Below, one piece after another: positions 60,360 through 64,000 of a stretch of DNA of 64,000 nucleotides. A model generated the notes under the pieces. The model searched no databases, was not told where the DNA came from, and was given only the letters and a program-made list of their open reading frames with translations. Within the stretch, counting starts at the first letter, position 1. Each line of letters starts with the position of its first letter. The DNA is from Zantedeschia hybrid cultivar (Eukaryota > Streptophyta > Magnoliopsida > Alismatales > Araceae), in NCBI GenBank assembly GCA_030544215.1, contig JARZZO010000002.1:82777150-82841149 (forward strand), read 5' to 3'. The translations under genes were made by a program, and so were the position numbers.

Positions 60360-60869
60360 TGATGCGGGACAGCAGGGGGGGAAATGGAGGATTGGCTCGG
60401 AAGCCAAAAAAGAGGAAGAAGAAAGGGACATAAGACGATGATGACGAGGGGAAGAAGGGGTGGGTGGGTTGGAGAAGAATCACAAGGGCATCTCACCCCT
60501 ATCCACACCAACCCTTCACGAGTTCTACACGTATAGCACAGTGGCGGAAGCAAAGGAAGCTTTCTCTTGTTTTTTTCATCATTCTAATCATCATCCTCCA
60601 AAAAGGAGAGTACATAGGATATATATAGGCCCCAAAAGGAAGCCCTAATACATGTAAAGACCATGATACCCCTAAGATTACTAAAATGGCAAAAAAACGT
60701 GCAGAAAAATTATGAAAAAATAGAAAAGACACTAAATGGGCCTCTAATGGGCCTTATTCATGTCCAAGGACTCAAATCAACATATACACTACTTTTAATG
60801 ACCAAAAGACGTGTCTCCAAGCCCGAAAGGTGCCGGCTTTGCACTGCCCGTGGACCCGCTCCTGCATCA
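60360..60869 (-). repeat. 5' LTR of the element
   Basis: 510 bp, TG...CA bounded, adjoining the primer-binding site at its left edge. It includes a duplicated CTCTAATGGGCC segment (about 60740) that the other LTR lacks. Confidence 0.92.
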
Positions 60870-63014
60870 TAGAGTCACTAGAATATCAAGTTGAGAAGGA
60901 ATCCAACTGAGGTTGAATTTGATCAATTGCTTAGCATGTTGAGATCCATCAATCAAATCAAGGGTTAGTCTAATCAGGAAGATTGTAGAAAATGGATGTG
61001 GGGGAACCAGGGCAGATTTACAGTTAATTCCCTTGTCAAAATCATCTTTGATGGAGGCTGCAAAGAAACCAATTGTATGGTCCAAGCTGTTACCAAACAA
61101 AATTAAATTGTTTTTATGGAAAGTGGCTATTAGGAGACTTCCAACCAGTTCTAGAATCAAGAAGATTTTCAAAATTCAGAATTCCAAATGCATTTTTTGC
61201 AGAACAATTCCATTTGACTGGAAGGTCAACTTATAGAAGACGAGAGCGATAAGCAGGGAGCACGATGGGAGGGAGAGAGCCAGCTAAGGGCGGCATCAGC
61301 ATGCCTCTCCGGGAGTATGCCTCCGGTGCTTCTGACTGGGGCACTAGACAGCTCAGTGCAGAGCGGCTATCGTATGCCGTGTTTGCAGGAGTGGCCATGT
61401 GGCCAGAGAGTGTGCCTTCGGTGGAGCAAGGTGCAGAACCAATCTGCCTTTGCCAGAGCCGTTTCAGGGTACTTCTCTCCTGCTGGCAAGGGAGGCTTCT
61501 ATTTCTCTTCAAGATTAGGAAGCTGACAGGAGGAGGTGGGAAGTTCTAGCCTCTCATCTGGTGGTGGAGAGGAATGGCACTGGTTTGTCGGTGCAGGAAT
61601 TCACAAGGGTTAAGGTGGATGTTTGGGGAAGTCCTAGGGCGTGGACGGCATGGAGGCTTCCTGACGGAAGCATCCTGATCAGATGTCCCAATGAGAAGTG
61701 GGCTATAGAGATTCTCAAAAGAGGGTGGATTGCCGTTGGAGGAAGGAAGCTGGGGATTAGTAGGTGGGAGCCGACAATAGATTCGAAGGCGATTGAGGTG
61801 CCCGGGCTCACCTGGGTTATTTGTGATGGGTTACCACTACATCTCTGGAGGAAGGAAGTGATGGTGTCCATGGCGAGTCTGGCGGGGCATGTTGTTAGGG
61901 TAGACGAGCAAGCATGTGTGATACCCATGGTATTAGGGCCCGAGTGTTGGTTGCTGTGGAGGGAGGGGATCTCACAATTAGGGTGCACCTCAGACACTAG
62001 GGATTTGTCTATGAAGTCTGGATCAAGGAGGAGAATGGAGGGAGGGTCGGGCAGTAGGGAAGGTATCGTAGGCCAAGGTCTTGCAAGGTGGCCGGGGGGT
62101 GGGGCGGCAACTGGTATGGTAGGCCAAACCCTAAGGACCTCGGAGCAAAGGAAGGAGATGACGGCTCAAGTGGTAGTGAACCGGCGGCTCGTGTTTCTGA
62201 GAGGTCTGTGTCGGTAGACCGGCTGATTCGAGGAATTTCAGAGTGGGCATTTGAAATTTCAAACTCAGATCCGAGCACACCTTTAGAGGATTCGATAAGG
62301 GTGGAATCCATACCGGGTCGGATTGAGGAAGTGGGTCTCGATCTGCTACGTCCGCCACAGAGTGGTTTTATAGTGAATGTAGCTTATGGAGAGGCCTTTA
62401 GGGTTCCTTGAGACTGCAACGGTTAGCCCTGATGCTACAGGTTGAGGCGAAGAGGAAGGTAGGCGTGCCTTGTGGCCATTTTTGGGGAACTGGCTTGGGT
62501 GGATGCCGAGCGTCGGGAGGAAGACCATCCTCCAGGGTGTTAAGCGTCGGTAGGGCTTTGTCCCCGGGCCTCGGAGGATGGGGATGAGCGGCAACTTCCC
62601 TCACCTACCCTGGATCCAAGCGAAAAGGAAGACTTAGTGCTGGGATTTCTCTTCAATGGCCTTCGACAGAGCCGACTGTCTAGGTTGAGGAAGGTGGATC
62701 TCCGCCCAGCGAAGATGACCTGGAGATGACCATTTCCAGATCAGAAAGGGCAGGAAGTCGATGTTGGGCCCTGTTGGATCGTCCGTCCGAGCCCACCAGA
62801 AAGCAAGTTCTCTCCTCGCTGCAGGGTTCCCAGATGCTTGTCTGCAGTGGGGTCACCTCCAGCGAGCTTGTATGGGGTCCATGGTGTGCCGAAGGTGTGG
62901 CGGCTCTAGACATGCTGCATTTCCCGAGCAGAAGGGAGGGGGTGATTTCAGACAACTGAGAAGGCGGTCCTCTGCTTAAGTGGTCTTTTGCTTGGTGGGC
63001 AAGCCCTTGACAGG

Positions 63015-63201
63015 CATGGATGGCAGTACCGGCCGATACCGGTACGTACCGGCCGGTACGTACCGGTATCGGCCGGTACCGGTACCCGATACCTGTAAAG
63101 GGTATCGGCCGATACCGGCCGATACTGGGCCGGTACCGGCCGGTACGTACCGGTACCGGTACCCACCGATACGGGTACCGGTACCGGTATTGCCATCCCT
63201 G
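63015..63201. mobile_element. GGTACCG-type hAT MITE, 187 bp
   Basis: Ends CATGGATGGCAGTACCGG and (reverse-complemented) CAGGGATGGCAATACCGG, 16 of 18 matching. A perfect 8-bp duplication TTGACAGG flanks it (63007-63014, 63202-63209). The whole interior is GGTACCG / CCGGCCG / GATACC words. Confidence 0.93.
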
Positions 63202-63224
63202 TTGACAGGAGGGAGTCACCCACT

Positions 63225-63435
63225 CAAGGATGGCAGTACCGGTATTGGTACCGACATCGGAGGGTACCAATACCAATATGTATCGATACTGGCTGTATCA
63301 GCCAGTACCGGCCAATAAAAAAATATAAAAAATTATAAGAATAAATATAAAGACAAGTACCGACACCCCCCAGTATCGGTACCGGTCCCGGCCAATACCA
63401 ATACATATTAGTATTGGCCGATACTGCCAACCATG
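63225..63435. mobile_element. GGTACCG-type hAT MITE, 211 bp
   Basis: Ends CAAGGATGGCAGTACCGG and (reverse-complemented) CATGGTTGGCAGTATCGG. Duplications CACCCACT (63217-63224) and AACCCACT (63436-63443) match at 7 of 8. The core is A/T-rich. Only 23 bp separate it from the preceding copy. Confidence 0.9.
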
Positions 63436-64000
63436 AACCCACTACTTTGATAGTTGCCCCACCAATAGGTTTAGTCCATCGTAGGCTGCACTCAGAGGTG
63501 TTTGGCAATCTCTGTAATGGAAGGCTCCATCAACCCATCGGGGGTCCAAAGGATGCTCGAGCAGAGGAGTGACGATGGAGGTTCATGGGAAGTTACCCTA
63601 GCATGAGTATGCTTCTTGGCTATCGGATCATCAAAGAAGGAGGTTGATGAGGTGCTAGGAGCTAGTTTCCTAGCGGCAATTGATAGTCAATTCTCGGTGG
63701 ATCGCTAGGCTTGGCAAAGAAGGGCTTCTCTAAATGCTCGTCTCATTAGGGTGTCCATTAAGCTCCTCGAGGTCCCCATTGTCCTCTATGAATAGCAAGG
63801 ACTAGAGCTCATCGTTGGTGGCTTTGGGTCTTTGGAGCAGATGAAATACGGCTTCTTCACTCTAGCCTTGTCCTTTCCATGGAAGCGATGGTGAGGGTTA
63901 GCAGTGTCGAAGCCATCCCAGGAGTGGTAAAGGTGGAGATTTGTGGGGAGATCCTTTTGGTGAGGATATTGATCTAACCGAGAAGCAAAAAGGGTTACAT

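Larger units (their letters stand above)
57506..60869 (-). mobile_element. non-autonomous LTR retrotransposon, 3.36 kb
   Basis: Two LTRs (57506-57996 and 60360-60869) start TGATGC and end GCATCA. The target duplication is TAGAG (57501-57505, 60870-60874). A primer-binding site for initiator tRNA-Met (GGTATCAGAGC on the minus strand) adjoins the right LTR, so transcription runs right to left. A purine-rich GAACCATGGGAGAT tract adjoins the left LTR. The 2.36 kb interior has no gag, protease, integrase or reverse transcriptase. It is inserted in the plus-strand L1. LTR divergence is a few percent by eye, with small indels. Confidence 0.92.
51700..61216 (+). mobile_element. L1 LINE, plus strand, host of two later insertions
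   Basis: The element contains an ORF1 (51753-53910), a complete but broken ORF2 from 54018, and the C-terminal zf-RVT start at about 61020-61210. It is split by a 5'-inverted L1 (56316-56859) and by an LTR element (57506-60869). Removing both restores one continuous order of L1 domains. At about 61216 the zf-RVT domain breaks off and the ORF1 of another L1 begins, so the rest of this element is either deleted or lies beyond the window. The 5' boundary near 51700 is approximate. Confidence 0.85.
54018..61216 (+). pseudogene. L1 ORF2 (endonuclease, reverse transcriptase, zf-RVT), broken
   Basis: It starts MKFLTWNISGLDGD (54018), the L1 endonuclease start. It continues through GGQFILWNGNKM, SVYGPHN, LGDFNCVRFPLERSGR and FTWSN (to about 54570), then the linker (54636-55010, EENVELNK). 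The reverse transcriptase runs from about 55350 (HGPNGFSLGFYQHFW, EYRPISLLKGCYKI, GLRQGDPISPLFFL at about 55910, QQFADDMLLF at about 56060). Post-RT sequence resumes at 56860 (KAKLLSAGGRWILSKTLLSS, IWKNIL), and zf-RVT appears at 61050-61210. Stops occur in the endonuclease and between domains. Confidence 0.85.
61217..64000 (+). mobile_element. second plus-strand L1 (ORF1 part), continues past the window
   Basis: It begins abruptly within the zf-RVT region of the previous L1. A CCHC knuckle CRVCRSGHVAREC is encoded at about 61375-61413. An uninterrupted stretch (61561-62217) follows, DUF4283-like: PRAWTAWRLPDGSILIRCPNEKW, shortened to its key words RLPDGSILIRCPN, then WVICDGLPLHLWRKE. A further C/H-rich stretch lies near 62880 (VCRRCGGSRHAAF). 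From 63015 two MITEs are nested. After 63440 the sequence continues with no clear frame. Confidence 0.7.

Noticed and set aside
63015..63435. GGTACCG repeats read as a satellite or as a restriction-site artefact
   Set aside because: Each block has defined inverted ends and its own 8-bp duplication, so they are discrete hAT MITEs.
1..64000. CRISPR array, tRNA, rRNA or organelle-derived insert
   Set aside because: There are no regularly spaced short repeats, no cloverleaf or rRNA core that I can recognise, and no plastid or mitochondrial gene sequence.

Overview
This window is nuclear DNA of a flowering plant. The genes have introns with plant-type splice sites, two look plastid-targeted, and most of the rest is layered transposons: hAT DNA transposons, L1 and RTE LINEs, MITEs and a non-autonomous LTR element. 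The unusual weight of hAT and LINE sequence would fit an early-diverging eudicot such as Nelumbo, but that is an inference and a species cannot be fixed from the sequence alone.

Three host genes are recognisable, all on the minus strand. (1) 6255-8278 holds the first two exons of a plastid-type IGHMBP2/SMUBP-2-like helicase. Its second intron runs off the left edge of the window (>6.2 kb) and contains a 4.04 kb hAT element plus two MITEs. (2) 13697-17954 is a SirB1-like (transglutaminase-like plus TPR-like) protein; seven exons are well supported and two 5' exons are tentative. (3) 27435-29364 is the 3' part of a T-type cyclin (CYCT1 type). Its N-terminal cyclin-box exon was not found anywhere to the right, so it is either 5'-truncated or has an intron of more than 34 kb.

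Transposon layers: the hAT elements fall into four families, recognised by TIRs beginning CA, 8-bp target-site duplications (TSDs) and family-specific palindromic subterminal arrays: GATCGG type (14-165, 1847-5889, 39260-41236, 47557-47698), GGTACCG type (32632-32844, 45796-47548, 63015-63201, 63225-63435), GGCGCCTAGG type (30713-31087, 34987-35957) and TACGGG type (20754-22219). L1 LINE bodies lie at 31.6-33.9 kb (-), 38.7-43.0 kb (-, split by a hAT), 46.7-47.5 kb (-, inside a hAT), 51.7-61.2 kb (+, split by a 5'-inverted L1 and by a non-autonomous LTR element) and 61.2 kb to the right edge (+). An RTE LINE lies at 37.1-38.5 kb with a perfect 19-bp TSD.

The most striking locus is 45.7-49.7 kb. 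It is a long inverted repeat with arms of about 1 kb and a loop of about 60 nt. Its left arm carries two different hAT elements inserted side by side in the same 8-bp target, giving three target copies; one of them has in turn been hit by an L1. The right arm keeps the matching empty site.
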